Below, piece after piece: positions 1-8,672 of a DNA stretch of 64,000 bases; position 1 is the first letter of the stretch, and each line of letters starts with the position of its first letter. This DNA is from Shinella zoogloeoides. Its GTDB lineage: Bacteria; Pseudomonadota; Alphaproteobacteria; Rhizobiales; Rhizobiaceae. The notes under the pieces were generated by a model. It saw nothing but the letters and a program-made list of their open reading frames with translations. It was not told the origin of the DNA and made no database searches. A program made the position numbers and the translations under genes. Location of the stretch: NCBI RefSeq assembly GCF_030733845.1, contig NZ_CP132312.1, forward strand, positions 186,001 through 250,000. Reading direction: 5' to 3'.

Positions 1-1069
1 TCCACTTCTGGTTCAGCCAGTCGGCCTTGGAGGTGTAGAGGTCGTAGCGCGGGATGATCGGATCGATATCCGAGGAAACCGCGGCGAACTCTTCCGCCGA
101 AAGGTCGAGCAGATCGCGCTTGACGGTCGGCGCGGTGCCGACCTTGCGCGACAGCAGCGCCTGGATCTTCGGCTGGCTCATGTAGTTGATGAAGGTATGG
201 GCTTCCTCGACCTTTTCCGAGACGCGCGACAGCGCCCAGCAGCCGGAATCCATGATGCCGCCTTCCTTCGGGAAGGTGGAGCGGACCGGCTGGCCATCCT
301 TGGCGGCCAGGCCCGTCACGTCGTGGTAATACTGGCCCATCGGGATTTCGCCCGACTTCAGCGACTGCTCGAACTGCGCCTCGTCACGATACCACAGGCG
401 AACGTTCGGCTTGACTTCGGCGAGCTTTTCGAAGGCCTTGACGAGGCCTTCCTCGGTGTCGAGCGCGTTGGTGCCGCCGAAATGGGTCTTGGCCGTCACT
501 TCCAGCAGGAAGGAGTTGGACACGAGCGCCAGCAGGCCGAGCTTGTCGGCATTTGCCGGATCCCACAGCGCGTTCCAGGAGGTCGGCGCTTCCTTGAAGA
601 CATCCGTGTTGGTGACGAGCGTGATGTACCAGGCGACGGCGCCGATGCCGGCGACGCGGCCATCGGGATACTTGTTGACGAAATGGTCGATCAGGTTGGA
701 AGCGTTCGGGATCTTCGCCATGTCGAGCGGCGCCCACAGCTCGGTCGACTGGCCCTTCAGCATGGCGACCTGCGACATCATCGAGACGTCGGCCGGCGCC
801 TGCCCGGCGCGAGCGGCCTGCTCGAGCTGGACGAGCCAGGCCTCGCCCGTCGGCTCGGCGACCGATTCCACCGCGATGCCCGTTTCCTTGGTGAAGTCGG
901 CGAAGATGTTCTTGTCGAAGGAATCCTTGAAATAGCCGCCGTAGACGCCGACCTTCAGCGACTTGTCCTGCGCGCGCAGCACCGCCGGCATGGCGAGCAG
1001 CGAGGCGCCGGCAACGCCCGCGCCAAGCACGGCGCGGCGGCTGACATTGGTCTTGAGGATGTCACGCAT
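1..1069 (-). CDS. ABC transporter substrate-binding protein, polyamine type (3' end outside window)
   Basis: Periplasmic solute-binding protein of the PotD/spermidine-putrescine class. Reading from the ATG at 1069, residues 1-34 form a twin-arginine signal (NVSRRAVLGAG, a hydrophobic stretch, then VLRAQ), so Tat export is likely. The mature part starts DKSLKVGVYGGYFKD, and the motif LVTNTDVFKEAPTSWNALWD is typical of these proteins. The frame is open to base 1 without a stop, so about 356 residues are present and the C-terminus lies beyond the window. It is divergent from the LysR gene, a common control arrangement, and the aminotransferase behind LysR suggests an amine or amino-acid substrate. 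The substrate cannot be read from sequence. Family call is firm; ligand is unknown. Confidence 0.88.
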   Translation of the reverse strand, partial: MRDILKTNVSRRAVLGAGVAGASLLAMPAVLRAQDKSLKVGVYGGYFKDSFDKNIFADFTKETGIAVESVAEPTGEAWLVQLEQAARAGQAPADVSMMSQVAMLKGQSTELWAPLDMAKIPNASNLIDHFVNKYPDGRVAGIGAVAWYITLVTNTDVFKEAPTSWNALWDPANADKLGLLALVSNSFLLEVTAKTHFGGTNALDTEEGLVKAFEKLAEVKPNVRLWYRDEAQFEQSLKSGEIPMGQYYHDVTGLAAKDGQPVRSTFPKEGGIMDSGCWALSRVSEKVEEAHTFINYMSQPKIQALLSRKVGTAPTVKRDLLDLSAEEFAAVSSDIDPIIPRYDLYTSKADWLNQKW

Positions 1070-1381
1070 GGTCGTCTTTCTCCTTTAAGGCCGGCCGGTC
1101 GATCCGGCCGGGTCGTTCCCGTTGTTGCCATTCTACGCCAGGCGCTCTGCGCCATGAAAGGGCCGAACGCCATCGGGTTTGGATTTTCGGAAAGAAAACT
1201 GCGCTTTGGTCCCGGCGCATGCCTTGCGCGGTCCATTGCCAGCGAAACTGGCGCCTCCCGATCGTCCCCCGGGGCTTCGCCCTCGTTTTTCACAGTATCG
1301 TAATAAAACGCTTGGAAAAGCAATTGACATTGTTATAGCGTTTGCCGTGAGAAAAACTCACGATCCGAGAATTCCCCGTCA
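1070..1381. other. Divergent intergenic region between binding-protein gene and lysR
   Basis: This 312-base gap carries the 5' regions of two divergent genes. A GGAG-type ribosome site (AAAGGAGAAAG on the minus strand, 1076-1086) precedes the binding-protein gene. A TTGACA lies at 1324-1329 and a TATAAC-like hexamer is readable on the minus strand at 1332-1337, but neither has a good partner hexamer, so promoters are only tentative. The inverted repeat at 1346-1362 is listed separately. I see no further ORF with coding character. Confidence 0.5.
1346..1362. promoter_or_regulatory. Inverted repeat, likely LysR-type binding site
   Basis: Perfect repeat CGTGAG-AAAAA-CTCACG, 6-base arms with a 5-base A-tract spacer, ending 19 bases before the lysR ATG. 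LysR-type regulators usually bind dyads in the intergenic region shared with a divergent target. Position and symmetry fit, but binding is inferred. Confidence 0.5.
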
Positions 1382-2395
1382 ATGGCATCACGCCTGCCCC
1401 CGCTCAATCCGCTACGCGCCTTCGAGGCCACCGTTCGCCGGGGATCCGTCTCTGCGGCGGCGCGGGAACTGAACGTCACGCACGGCGCGGTCAGCCACCA
1501 GATCCGCGCGCTGGAAGAAGCGCTCGACACCCCGCTCTTCGAGCGCGGCGGCAAGCGGCTGAAGCTGACGCCGCAGGGCGCCTTGCTGCTGCCGGCCGTC
1601 ACCAATGCCTTCGGCGAGATCGCGGCGGCGACCGCGCTGATGAAGCAGCCGGAAACGCGCGGCGAGATCACCGTCACCTGCGTACCGGCGCTGCTGTCGC
1701 TCTGGCTGATCCCGCGCCTCGATACCTTCACCGATCATTATCCCGGCGTGCGCGTCACGCTCATCGCCTCCAACGATCCCGAGCACCTGCGCTCGCTCGA
1801 TACGGATGTCTGCATCCTCTATGGCGACGGAAGCTGGCCGGATTGCTGGACGCGGCTCTGGTCGCATCTGAGGCTTTTCCCGGTCGCAAGTCCCTCCCTG
1901 CTCAACAGCCGGCCCCTGCGCTCGGTGCGCGACCTTGCCGACCATACGCTTTTCCACGGCGACGACGGGCGCGAATGGAACACCTGGCTCTCGGCGGCCG
2001 ATGCTGTCGAGATGGGCCGCGGCCGTCAGCACTTCATGAGCGATGCGCGCCTTTCCACCGAAGCGGCGCTGCACGGCCAGGGCATCGCGCTCGGCGATAC
2101 GATCACCGCCAGCAACCTGATCGCCCGCGGCGATCTGGTCGTGCCCTTCGACCTCTCGGTGCCGGCCAACCATGCCTTCCATGTCGCCTGCCGGCATACG
2201 GCGCGCCAGACGCCGATCGTGAAAGTCTTCATCGACTGGCTCTTCGCCGCGCTGGAAGAAACCCTGCCCGAACCCCAGGCCTCGGCCCGCACGCTGTTGC
2301 GCGGCCGCGGCCGTGCGGCGGAACCCATTCGCCCGATCCCGGCGCCGGCTCCGCGCCGCGCCACGTCCAACCCCCAGCGCAAGACCCGCGCCTGA
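1382..2395 (+). CDS. LysR-family transcriptional regulator
   Basis: A 337-residue regulator of the GcvA/LysR type. The winged helix-turn-helix occupies about residues 8-65 (RAFEATVRRGSVSAAARELN, then AVSHQIRALEEALDTPLFER), followed by a periplasmic-binding-protein-like effector domain from about residue 95. The C-terminus has a basic, proline-rich tail (about residues 305-337, with RGRGRAAEPIRPIPAPAPRR) that is longer than usual for the family. It lies 17 bases before the aminotransferase gene on the same strand, so the two are probably co-transcribed, and it is divergent from the binding-protein gene. It likely controls that transporter and itself. The effector is unknown. Confidence 0.9.
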   Translation: MASRLPPLNPLRAFEATVRRGSVSAAARELNVTHGAVSHQIRALEEALDTPLFERGGKRLKLTPQGALLLPAVTNAFGEIAAATALMKQPETRGEITVTCVPALLSLWLIPRLDTFTDHYPGVRVTLIASNDPEHLRSLDTDVCILYGDGSWPDCWTRLWSHLRLFPVASPSLLNSRPLRSVRDLADHTLFHGDDGREWNTWLSAADAVEMGRGRQHFMSDARLSTEAALHGQGIALGDTITASNLIARGDLVVPFDLSVPANHAFHVACRHTARQTPIVKVFIDWLFAALEETLPEPQASARTLLRGRGRAAEPIRPIPAPAPRRATSNPQRKTRA

Positions 2396-2412
2396 CCGTT
2401 CAGAGATAGACC

Positions 2413-3585
2413 ATGCCCCGCTTCAATCCGCTCGTCGAAACCCTCGCTCCTCCGCCGATTCCCTCCGTCTTCGCCTGGGGCGATGCCTATGACGGCCGCA
2501 GCGGGCCGATGATCGACCTGTCGCAGGCCGTTCCCGGCTATCCGCCGCATCCCGAGATGCTGCGCCTGCTCGGCGAATACGCCGCCTCGCGCGCCTATAC
2601 CGGCTATGGCCCGATCGAGGGCGAGGACGGCCTGCGCAAGGCCTATGGCGAGCATGTCGCCGGGACCTACGGCGCGCCGCTCGCCGCCGCCAACGTCCAT
2701 ATCACGGCGGGCTGCAACCAGGCCTTCATCTGCGCCGCCATGGCGGTGGCCGGCGCAGGCGATGCCGTCCTGATGACGGACCCCTATTATTTCAACCAGG
2801 AAACCACGCTCGCCATGCTCGGCATAAAGACGCGGTTTGCGGCCTGCGACCCGGCGAACGGCTTCCTGCCGGATGTCGATGCGCTTGCCGCCGCGATCAC
2901 ACCGGATGTGCGGGCCGTCGCCCTCGTCTCGCCGAACAACCCGACGGGCGCCGTCTACCCGCCGGCGCTTCTTTCGGCCATCTACGACGTCTGCGCCGCC
3001 CGGGGCGTCTGGCTGATCCTCGACGAGACCTATCGCGACTTCCTGCCGGCCGGCGCCGGACGGCCGCACGATCTCTTCGGCCGTCCGGGCTGGGAGGACA
3101 CGCTGATCAGCCTCTACAGCTTCTCGAAATCCTTCTGCATTCCCGGCCATCGTCTCGGTGCGATCACGGCGGGCGCAGGCGTGGTCGAGCAGGTGGCGAA
3201 GATCATGGACAATCTGCAGATCTGCCCGCCGCGTTCCGCGCAGGCCGCCGTGGCGACCGCCCTGCCGCTGCTTGCCGACTGGCGCGAGGAGAACCGCCGC
3301 GAGATCGCCCGGCGGGTGGAGGCGCTGCGCGCGACGATGACGGGCGTGCCGGCCTGGCGCGTCGGTGCTGTCGGCGCCTATTTCGCCTTCATCGGCCATC
3401 CCTTCGGCGATGTGCCTTCGGCCCGCGTGGCGGAAAAGCTTGCCAAGGAGGCCGGCATCCTTTGCCTTCCCGGCAGCTATTTCGGTGCGCGGCAGGAGGG
3501 ATATCTGCGTTTCGCCTTCGCCAATGCCGATGTCGGGACGATCGCGCGGCTGAAGGATCGCCTGGGTCGATTCGCACTCGACTGA
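2413..3585 (+). CDS. PLP-dependent aminotransferase, class I/II
   Basis: Fold-type I aminotransferase of 390 residues, close to the family norm. Visible landmarks are the substrate/cofactor motif SPNNPTGAVYP (about 176-186), DETYRDF carrying the PLP pyridine-binding Asp, and SFSKSFCIPGHRLG in which the Lys forms the Schiff base. An Arg near the C-terminus (YLRFAFAN) fits the carboxylate-binding Arg. It follows lysR closely and is divergent from an amine-type binding protein, so it may transaminate the imported compound. Whether it is an amino-acid, amine or beta-elimination enzyme cannot be settled from sequence. Confidence 0.88.
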   Translation: MPRFNPLVETLAPPPIPSVFAWGDAYDGRSGPMIDLSQAVPGYPPHPEMLRLLGEYAASRAYTGYGPIEGEDGLRKAYGEHVAGTYGAPLAAANVHITAGCNQAFICAAMAVAGAGDAVLMTDPYYFNQETTLAMLGIKTRFAACDPANGFLPDVDALAAAITPDVRAVALVSPNNPTGAVYPPALLSAIYDVCAARGVWLILDETYRDFLPAGAGRPHDLFGRPGWEDTLISLYSFSKSFCIPGHRLGAITAGAGVVEQVAKIMDNLQICPPRSAQAAVATALPLLADWREENRREIARRVEALRATMTGVPAWRVGAVGAYFAFIGHPFGDVPSARVAEKLAKEAGILCLPGSYFGARQEGYLRFAFANADVGTIARLKDRLGRFALD

Positions 3586-3680
3586 GTGCTACGGCTTCTC
3601 CCGGTTGAATTCAATTAACCTGAAATGCACCCGTCGCGTTGTGGAGGCCTCGTATCCGGCAAAATCGTTTCTCATCCCCT

Positions 3681-3707
3681 GATTGCGTGTAGAAAATTTT
3701 CGCAATC
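3681..3707. promoter_or_regulatory. Inverted repeat upstream of MarR gene
   Basis: GATTGCG, 13 bases rich in A/T, then CGCAATC: perfect 7-base arms about 98 bases before the MarR-family start. MarR proteins typically autoregulate through dyads of this size. A shorter palindrome TTGAATTCAA lies at 3605-3614. Assignment to this regulator is inference. Confidence 0.4.
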
Positions 3708-3804
3708 GCGCGTGCCGCGTCTTGCGCGTTTGGCGTGCCCCCTTATTGTCGATGGCGGGCCATATGCCGGGATTTGTCCCGGCTGGGGAAAGGCTGGCCA
3801 AGTC

Positions 3805-4272
3805 ATGGAAAAGATAAGTGAAACTTATGAAGATGGCGCGGAGGCGGCGCTCGACGCATCCCGCGTCGCGCAGAGTGTGGCGCACCAGCTTCGACGCACC
3901 CATGGCCAGCTCGTCGGCCGCTTTCTTCTTTATTTCTCCAAGGTGAACCTTCGTCCGATCGAATTCGGCGCTCTGGCGCTGATCGCGGAAAATCCGGGGC
4001 GGAAGCAATCCCAGATTGCGGCTGCGCTCGGCATTCAGCGCGCCAACTTCGTGGCGCTGATGAACGATCTCGAAAACCGCTGTCTGACCGAGCGGCGCAG
4101 TGTGCCCAACGACCGCCGCTCCCATGCGCTCTATCTCACGCCCACCGGGGAAAGCCTTCTGGCGGAGGCCCGGCGCGCCGAGGCGGATTTCGAGGCTGAT
4201 TGCCTGGAACGGCTCGGCGGCACGCGGGCCCGCGACCAGTTCCTTGTGCTGCTACGCCGCCTCTTCGGATAA
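3805..4272 (+). CDS. MarR-family transcriptional regulator
   Basis: A 155-residue winged-helix regulator. The recognition region is QSQIAAALGIQRANFVALMN followed by the wing LTERRSVPNDRRSHALYLTP, which matches the MarR signature DxRs.....LT. I chose the ATG at 3805 because the upstream in-frame extension to 3625 is Cys/Arg-rich and not protein-like, and a GGGGAAAGG element sits just upstream. A candidate operator lies at 3681-3707. The next gene downstream has its own CueR-type promoter, so this gene is probably separate from the copper unit. The ligand is unknown. Confidence 0.86.
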   Translation: MEKISETYEDGAEAALDASRVAQSVAHQLRRTHGQLVGRFLLYFSKVNLRPIEFGALALIAENPGRKQSQIAAALGIQRANFVALMNDLENRCLTERRSVPNDRRSHALYLTPTGESLLAEARRAEADFEADCLERLGGTRARDQFLVLLRRLFG

Positions 4273-4287
4273 GCCGGTATCGAGGGC

Positions 4288-4318
4288 TTGACCTTGCCAT
4301 GGGGGAAGGCTTCAGCAT
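4288..4318 (+). promoter_or_regulatory. CueR-type promoter of the small copper chaperone gene
   Basis: TTGACC (-35, 4288-4293), a 19-base spacer and CAGCAT (-10, 4313-4318). The spacer carries an imperfect dyad (ACCTTGCC, then GGGAAGGCT). MerR-family activators such as CueR act on promoters with abnormally long 19-20-base spacers and an ACCTTCC/GGAAGGT dyad, and this site matches that design. Confidence 0.72.
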
Positions 4319-4342
4319 GGTGGAAACATCAGGAGACCAGCC

Positions 4343-4555
4343 ATGAGCAATGACCAGACCCTCGCCTTCACCGTTTCCGACATGACCTGCGGCCACTGCG
4401 CCAGGACCATCACCGGCGCCGTGCTCGCAGCCTACCCGGCCGCGAAAGTCGATATCGACCTTACCACCAAGCGCGTCTCGATCGAGAATGCCGGCGACCG
4501 CGCTGCCGTCGCCTCGGTCATCGAGGCGGAGGGTTATGCGCCGGTCGATGCCTGA
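4343..4555 (+). CDS. Heavy-metal-associated (HMA) domain protein, CopZ-like copper chaperone
   Basis: A 70-residue protein made of a single HMA ferredoxin-like domain. The metal-binding motif MTCGHC lies at about residues 14-19, near the N-terminus as in Atx1/CopZ. It is expected to bind Cu(I) in the cytosol and pass it to the P-type ATPase encoded 122 bases downstream. It is preceded by a CueR-type promoter and a GGAG ribosome site (ATCAGGAGACC before the ATG). The MTCGHC variant is common in alphaproteobacterial chaperones. Zn or other soft metals cannot be excluded from the motif alone, but the copA-cueR context favours copper. Confidence 0.87.
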   Translation: MSNDQTLAFTVSDMTCGHCARTITGAVLAAYPAAKVDIDLTTKRVSIENAGDRAAVASVIEAEGYAPVDA

Positions 4556-4570
4556 GCGTCAAAAAGCTGC

Positions 4571-4601
4571 TTGACCTTGACATGATGGGAAGGTGCACGA
4601 T
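4571..4601 (+). promoter_or_regulatory. Second CueR-type promoter, in front of copA-cueR
   Basis: TTGACC at 4571-4576, then a 19-base spacer with the dyad ACCTTGACA / TGGGAAGGT, then a weak -10 (CACGAT, 4596-4601). It sits 77 bases before the copA start. The dyad fits the CueR consensus better than the first site does, while its -10 is poorer. Confidence 0.68.
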
Positions 4602-4677
4602 CTATCCGAATTGAGGCCGACCGCGCTTCAGCCCAAGCAGGGTTGAGGTCGGGCGGCCTCGGGATGAAAGGTGCACC

Positions 4678-7152
4678 ATGCTCACCCCGAACAGCCAGCA
4701 GACGATCAAGCTTTCCATCTCCGACATGACCTGCGCCTCCTGCGTGCGCCGGGTGGAGAAAGCCATCGAGAAGGTGCCGGGCGTTACCGGCGCGGCCGTC
4801 AATCTTGCGACGGAAAAGGCCGACGTGACCTTTGCCGGCGCGCCCAACGCGATGGCCGTCGTCGATGCGGTTCGCAAGGCTGGCTATGGGGTTTCGGAAG
4901 ACGTCCTCGAATTCCCCGTCGAGGGCATGACCTGCGCCTCCTGCATCGGCCGGGTGGAAAAGGCGTTGAAAGCCGTTCCCGGCGTGCTGGAGGCGACGGC
5001 CAACCTTGCGCAGGAACGCGCCCGGGTGCGCTTCCTCAAGGGCGCCGTCACCTTCGAGGACCTTGCCGCCGCCATCGAGCGCACCGGCTACAAGGCCGTC
5101 CGCGAGACCGTCGCCGCGCCGCAGGAGGACCGGAGGGCCGCCGAGGCGAGGACCCTGCGCCGCGACCTTGCGATTGCCGCGATCCTGACGGCGCCGCTTT
5201 TCGTCATGGAGATGGGCGCGCACGCCTTTCCCTCCTTCGGCCACTATATCCATGAAACGCTTGGCATGCAGGCGAGCCGCGTGATCCAGTTCGTGCTGGC
5301 GACGCTGGTGCTTGCCGGGCCGGGGCTGCGCTTCTTCCGCAAGGGGATTCCGAGCCTCCTGCGCCTTGCGCCGGACATGAACGCGCTCGTCGTCATCGGC
5401 ACGTTCGCCGCCTGGAGCTTTTCGACCGTCGCCACCTTTGCGCCCGGCCTGCTGCCGGGCGGGGCGGCCAATGTCTATTTCGAGGCGGCCGCCGTCATCG
5501 TGACGCTCATCCTTGCGGGGCGCTACCTGGAGGCGCGGGCCAAGGGCCGCACCGGCGAGGCGATCCGGCATCTTGCCGGCCTGCGCGCCAAGTCCGCCCG
5601 CGTGATGCGCGACGGCAAGGCGGAGGACGTGCCGCTGGAAAGCGTCGTGCCTGGCGACGTCGTGCTGGTGAGGCCGGGCGAGAAGGTGCCGGTGGACGGC
5701 GAAGTCACGGACGGCAGTTCCTATGTCGACGAATCGATGATCACCGGGGAGCCGATGCCGGTCGCGCGCAAGGCGGGCGACATGGTGACCGGCGGCACGG
5801 TGAACACGACCGGCTCCCTCACCTTCCGTGCCACCCGCGTCGGGGCCGATACGGTGCTCTCGCAGATCATCCGCATGGTCGAGGACGCGCAGGCGGCGAA
5901 GCTGCCGATCCAGGCGCTGGTCGATCGCGTCACGCAATGGTTCGTGCCCGCCGTCATCGCCGTGGCGCTGCTTACCTTCGGCCTCTGGCTGGCGCTCGGG
6001 CCGAGCCCGGTGCTCGCCCACGCGCTGGTCAATGCGGTCGCCGTGCTGATCATCGCCTGCCCCTGTGCCATGGGCCTTGCGACGCCGACCTCGATCATAA
6101 CAGGCACCGGCCGGGCCGCCGAGCTCGGCGTGCTGTTCCGCCAGGGCACGGCGCTCCAGACGCTTGAGGGTACCGATATCGTCGCCGTCGACAAGACCGG
6201 CACGCTGACGCTCGGCCATCCCACCTTGACGGAGATCGTGCCGGCGGAAGGGTTTGCCCGCGACGAGGTGCTGGCGCTGGTCGCCGCAGCCGAAGTGCAT
6301 TCCGAGCACCCGATCGCCATCGCCATCCACGAGGCCGCCGTGGCCGAGGGCATCGAGCTTCCCGGCGCCAGCAGCTTCATCACCACGTCGGGACAGGGCA
6401 TCGCCGCCGAGGTTGCCGGCCGCAAGGTCGAGGCCGGCTCGGTCGGCTTCATGCAGGCGCGCGGCCTCGATGTCGCGCCCTTCACCGCCCATGCCGAGCG
6501 GCTGGCGGCCGAAGGCGCCTCGCCGCTTTATGCCGCCATCGACGGCCGGCTGGCCGCGCTTTTCGCCGTCACCGACCCGGTGAAGCCGACGACGAAGGAG
6601 GCGGTTTCCGCACTGAAGGCCCTCGGCATCGAGGTGGCGATGATCACCGGCGACAACCGCCGCACGGCCGAGGCCGTCGCCGCAAAGCTCGGCATCGACA
6701 GGGTGATGGCGGAGGTGCTGCCGGACGGCAAGGTGGCCGCGGTGCGCGCGCTTTCGGCCGACGGCGCGAAGAAGGTCGCCTTCGTCGGCGACGGCATCAA
6801 CGACGCCCCGGCGCTCGCCGCCGCCGAGACGGGCATCGCCATCGGCACGGGCACGGACGTCGCCATCGAGAGTGCCGACGTGGTGCTGATGGCGGGCGAC
6901 ATGCGGGGCGTCGCCACCGGCATCGCGCTTTCGCGGGCCACCATGCGCAACATCCGCCAGAACCTCTTCTGGGCTTTCGGCTATAATGTCGCGCTCATTC
7001 CGCTGGCCGCCGGCCTGTTCTTTTCGGCCTTCGGCATCCAGCTTTCGCCGGCGCTCGCGGCCGGCGCCATGGCGCTTTCCAGCGTCTTCGTCGTCTCGAA
7101 TGCGTTGCGGCTGAAGCGGTTCCGCCCGGCTTTCAAGGGAGAAAAGGCATGA
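4678..7152 (+). CDS. copA: Cu(I)-exporting P-type ATPase
   Basis: An 824-residue P1B-type ATPase that exports Cu(I) from cytosol to periplasm. Two N-terminal HMA domains each carry MTCASC (about residues 18-23 and 84-89). The core shows the actuator TGEPMPV, the intramembrane copper site CPC in [14 protein letters not shown], the phosphorylation motif DKTGTLT, the nucleotide-domain HP in SEHPIAIAI, and the hinge GDGINDAP. The C-terminal membrane pair contains [11 protein letters not shown] and the polar [15 protein letters not shown], typical of copper pumps. The stop overlaps the cueR start (ATGA). It is preceded by a CueR-type promoter, so copper-induced expression with its own regulator is expected. 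Confidence 0.95.
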   Translation: MLTPNSQQTIKLSISDMTCASCVRRVEKAIEKVPGVTGAAVNLATEKADVTFAGAPNAMAVVDAVRKAGYGVSEDVLEFPVEGMTCASCIGRVEKALKAVPGVLEATANLAQERARVRFLKGAVTFEDLAAAIERTGYKAVRETVAAPQEDRRAAEARTLRRDLAIAAILTAPLFVMEMGAHAFPSFGHYIHETLGMQASRVIQFVLATLVLAGPGLRFFRKGIPSLLRLAPDMNALVVIGTFAAWSFSTVATFAPGLLPGGAANVYFEAAAVIVTLILAGRYLEARAKGRTGEAIRHLAGLRAKSARVMRDGKAEDVPLESVVPGDVVLVRPGEKVPVDGEVTDGSSYVDESMITGEPMPVARKAGDMVTGGTVNTTGSLTFRATRVGADTVLSQIIRMVEDAQAAKLPIQALVDRVTQWFVPAVIAVALLTFGLWLALGPSPVLAHALVNAVAVLIIACPCAMGLATPTSIITGTGRAAELGVLFRQGTALQTLEGTDIVAVDKTGTLTLGHPTLTEIVPAEGFARDEVLALVAAAEVHSEHPIAIAIHEAAVAEGIELPGASSFITTSGQGIAAEVAGRKVEAGSVGFMQARGLDVAPFTAHAERLAAEGASPLYAAIDGRLAALFAVTDPVKPTTKEAVSALKALGIEVAMITGDNRRTAEAVAAKLGIDRVMAEVLPDGKVAAVRALSADGAKKVAFVGDGINDAPALAAAETGIAIGTGTDVAIESADVVLMAGDMRGVATGIALSRATMRNIRQNLFWAFGYNVALIPLAAGLFFSAFGIQLSPALAAGAMALSSVFVVSNALRLKRFRPAFKGEKA

Positions 7153-7559
7153 ACATCGGCGAGGCGGCGGAGGCGACGGGCGTCACCGCCAAGATGATCC
7201 GGCATTACGAGCAGATCGGCCTTATCCGGGAGGCCGGCCGCACCGGCTCCGGCTATCGCGTCTACGGCCCGCGTGACCTCTCGACGCTCTCCTTCATCCG
7301 CCGCGCGCGCGATCTCGGCTTTTCCATCGCGCAGATCCGCGACCTCCTGGCACTCTGGCAGGATCGCGCCCGCGCCTCGGCCGACGTCAAGCGCATCGCC
7401 AGCGAACACATAGACGAGATGCGGGAGAAGATGCGCCTGCTGCAGGAAATGGTGCATACGCTGGAACACCTTTCCGCCCATTGCCATGGCGACGACCGGC
7501 CGGACTGTCCGATCCTCGAACAGCTCGCGGCCGGAAAGACGGCAGAAAGGTGTTGCTAG
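7149..7559 (+). CDS. cueR: Cu(I)-responsive MerR-family regulator
   Basis: A 136-residue MerR-type activator. The N-terminal winged helix is [20 protein letters not shown] followed by the wing [12 protein letters not shown], then a dimerisation helix (about 80-108), then the metal loop CHGDDRPDC. The two Cys separated by seven residues match the Cu(I) ligands of E. coli CueR. A terminal CC pair is also present. The gene overlaps copA by four bases, so the regulator is made from the operon it activates. It ends one base from the convergent vapC gene. Confidence 0.93.
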   Translation: MNIGEAAEATGVTAKMIRHYEQIGLIREAGRTGSGYRVYGPRDLSTLSFIRRARDLGFSIAQIRDLLALWQDRARASADVKRIASEHIDEMREKMRLLQEMVHTLEHLSAHCHGDDRPDCPILEQLAAGKTAERCC

Positions 7560-7560
7560 C

Positions 7561-7962
7561 TCAGGCTTCCAGCCAGTTCTCGATCTTGAGCGCGGGATAG
7601 GCGGCGAAGTCCCTGACATTGTTGGTGACGAGCACCGCATCGGCGGCGATCGCCTGCGCGGCGATGAGCTTGTCGAGATGGTCGGTCTTGCGCTCGCGCG
7701 TCGCCATGCGCACCGGCCCGTAGGCAAGGCCCGCTTCCATGTCGAACGGCAGGACCGGGATCAACTCGACCAGGTCCCGGAGGTTTTCCCGCTCCCGCGC
7801 CGTATCCCTTGCGACGGCGACCCCGTATTGCAGTTCTGCATAGGTGATGGCGGACATCACGACGTCGCCGACCGCGCAGGCCGCAAACCTGCGGGCGACC
7901 TGTTCCGGCTGGTTCTTCATGAGGTAGATGCACATGTTCGTGTCGAGCATGTAGCGGGGCAT
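7561..7962 (-). CDS. vapC: VapC-type PIN-domain ribonuclease toxin
   Basis: A 133-residue PIN-domain endoribonuclease, the toxin of a type II toxin-antitoxin pair. Acidic active-site residues are visible in MLDTN (Asp7), AELQYG (Glu), HLDKLIAAQA (Asp) and VTNNVRDF near the C-terminus. The ATG at 7962 shares a base with the antitoxin stop (TGATG); a GTG one codon earlier is a less likely start. VapC toxins usually cut tRNA or rRNA, but the target cannot be inferred here. The gene runs head-on into cueR with a one-base gap, so the pair looks inserted between the copper operon and its right neighbour. Confidence 0.9.
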   Translation of the reverse strand: MPRYMLDTNMCIYLMKNQPEQVARRFAACAVGDVVMSAITYAELQYGVAVARDTARERENLRDLVELIPVLPFDMEAGLAYGPVRMATRERKTDHLDKLIAAQAIAADAVLVTNNVRDFAAYPALKIENWLEA

Positions 7963-8198
7963 CACAGCGTGTCCCGCTCCGCCTGTTCCTGCTCGCCCCG
8001 GCCTTCCGCCATGAAATCGGGCGCGAAGCGGGCGAAACGATCGAGCACCCCGGCGAGCGAGCGCCGCGCGGGGCGGATGCGCAGTTCCTCTCCGACGCGT
8101 TCGATTTCCACCTCGATATCGGTGCGCTCATAGGCGAGGTCCGAGGGGATGCGGACGGCCTGCGAGTTTCCGTTCCTGAAGACACGCGTTCTATGCAT
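7962..8198 (-). CDS. vapB: VapB-type antitoxin, AbrB/SpoVT fold
   Basis: An antitoxin of 78 residues. The N-terminus MHRTRVFRNGNSQAVRIPSD is the swapped-hairpin (AbrB/MazE-like) DNA-binding fold, and the acidic C-terminal half (FAPDFMAEGRGEQEQAERD) would bind and block VapC. I chose the ATG at 8198 over the one at 8204 because the AGGAG element is one base from 8204 but seven bases from 8198. It is translationally coupled to vapC. The VapBC complex probably autorepresses through the palindrome at 8244-8261. Confidence 0.88.
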   Translation of the reverse strand: MHRTRVFRNGNSQAVRIPSDLAYERTDIEVEIERVGEELRIRPARRSLAGVLDRFARFAPDFMAEGRGEQEQAERDTL

Positions 8199-8243
8199 GG
8201 CCATGCTCCTTCGACGGGACTATAGCACCGATGGGACAGGGCG

Positions 8244-8261
8244 TACACACATATGTATGTA
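8244..8261. promoter_or_regulatory. Palindromic operator-like site upstream of vapBC
   Basis: The 18-base sequence TACACACATATGTATGTA is a near-perfect palindrome centred on CATATG (16 of 18 positions pair). It lies upstream of a TATAGT -10-like hexamer on the minus strand (8219-8224), where the VapBC complex would be expected to autorepress. It also sits just past the 3' end of the neighbouring minus-strand gene. Confidence 0.6.
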
Positions 8262-8266
8262 TGGGG

Positions 8267-8659
8267 TCAGGCCGCTGCCGAAAGATGTTCGTGCACGGCG
8301 AGCCAGCGGCCGGCGGGGTCTCGCGCGAAGACGATGGTCTCGCGCTCGTTGTTCGTCACCGTCTCGCCGCCGACGGAGAGATCCGTCTCCACGGAATGGG
8401 TGAAGATCGCGACGTCGCCGACGAGCCGGATCCTTCGCTCGGTCGAGCGGCAGGCGAGCACGCGGAAGCCGTCGCGCTTCTCCCATAGTGCCCATTCCGC
8501 CTCGTAGGCGGCGCGCCCGTCGAGGGGGCGGTCGAGATTGTAGAAGAGAAAGGTCGCCTCCGGCGCGAAGGCGGCGAAATAGGCGTCGCGGTCGTGCCGG
8601 GCAAAGGCATCGACCAGCGCATCGGCGGCAGAATGGATGGCGGACTGCGTATCGGTCAT
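8267..8659 (-). CDS. NTF2/SnoaL-like fold protein (DUF4440 type)
   Basis: A 130-residue protein with the NTF2-like alpha+beta cone fold: a helical start (IHSAADALVDAFARHDRDAY), then FAPEATFLFYNLDRPLDGRA and strands ending in WLAVHEHLSAAA. This matches the YybH/SgcJ-type group. I chose the ATG at 8659, preceded by GGAAGCAAGC, over the upstream in-frame ATG at 8716 whose extension is Ser/Arg-rich and overlaps the TetR gene. It lies 13 bases after tetR and is probably co-transcribed. The substrate or ligand is unknown; members range from small isomerases to proteins with no known activity. Confidence 0.78.
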   Translation of the reverse strand: MTDTQSAIHSAADALVDAFARHDRDAYFAAFAPEATFLFYNLDRPLDGRAAYEAEWALWEKRDGFRVLACRSTERRIRLVGDVAIFTHSVETDLSVGGETVTNNERETIVFARDPAGRWLAVHEHLSAAA

Positions 8660-8672
8660 GCTTGCTTCCGGC

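Noticed and set aside
3625..3804. N-terminal extension of the MarR protein
   Set aside because: Cys/Pro/Arg-rich residues unlike MarR N-termini, and it would include the dyad at 3681-3707; the start at 3805 is better placed.
4534..6492. 652-residue minus-strand frame inside copA
   Set aside because: Gly/Arg/Asp-rich shadow with no motif, opposite a full P-type ATPase.
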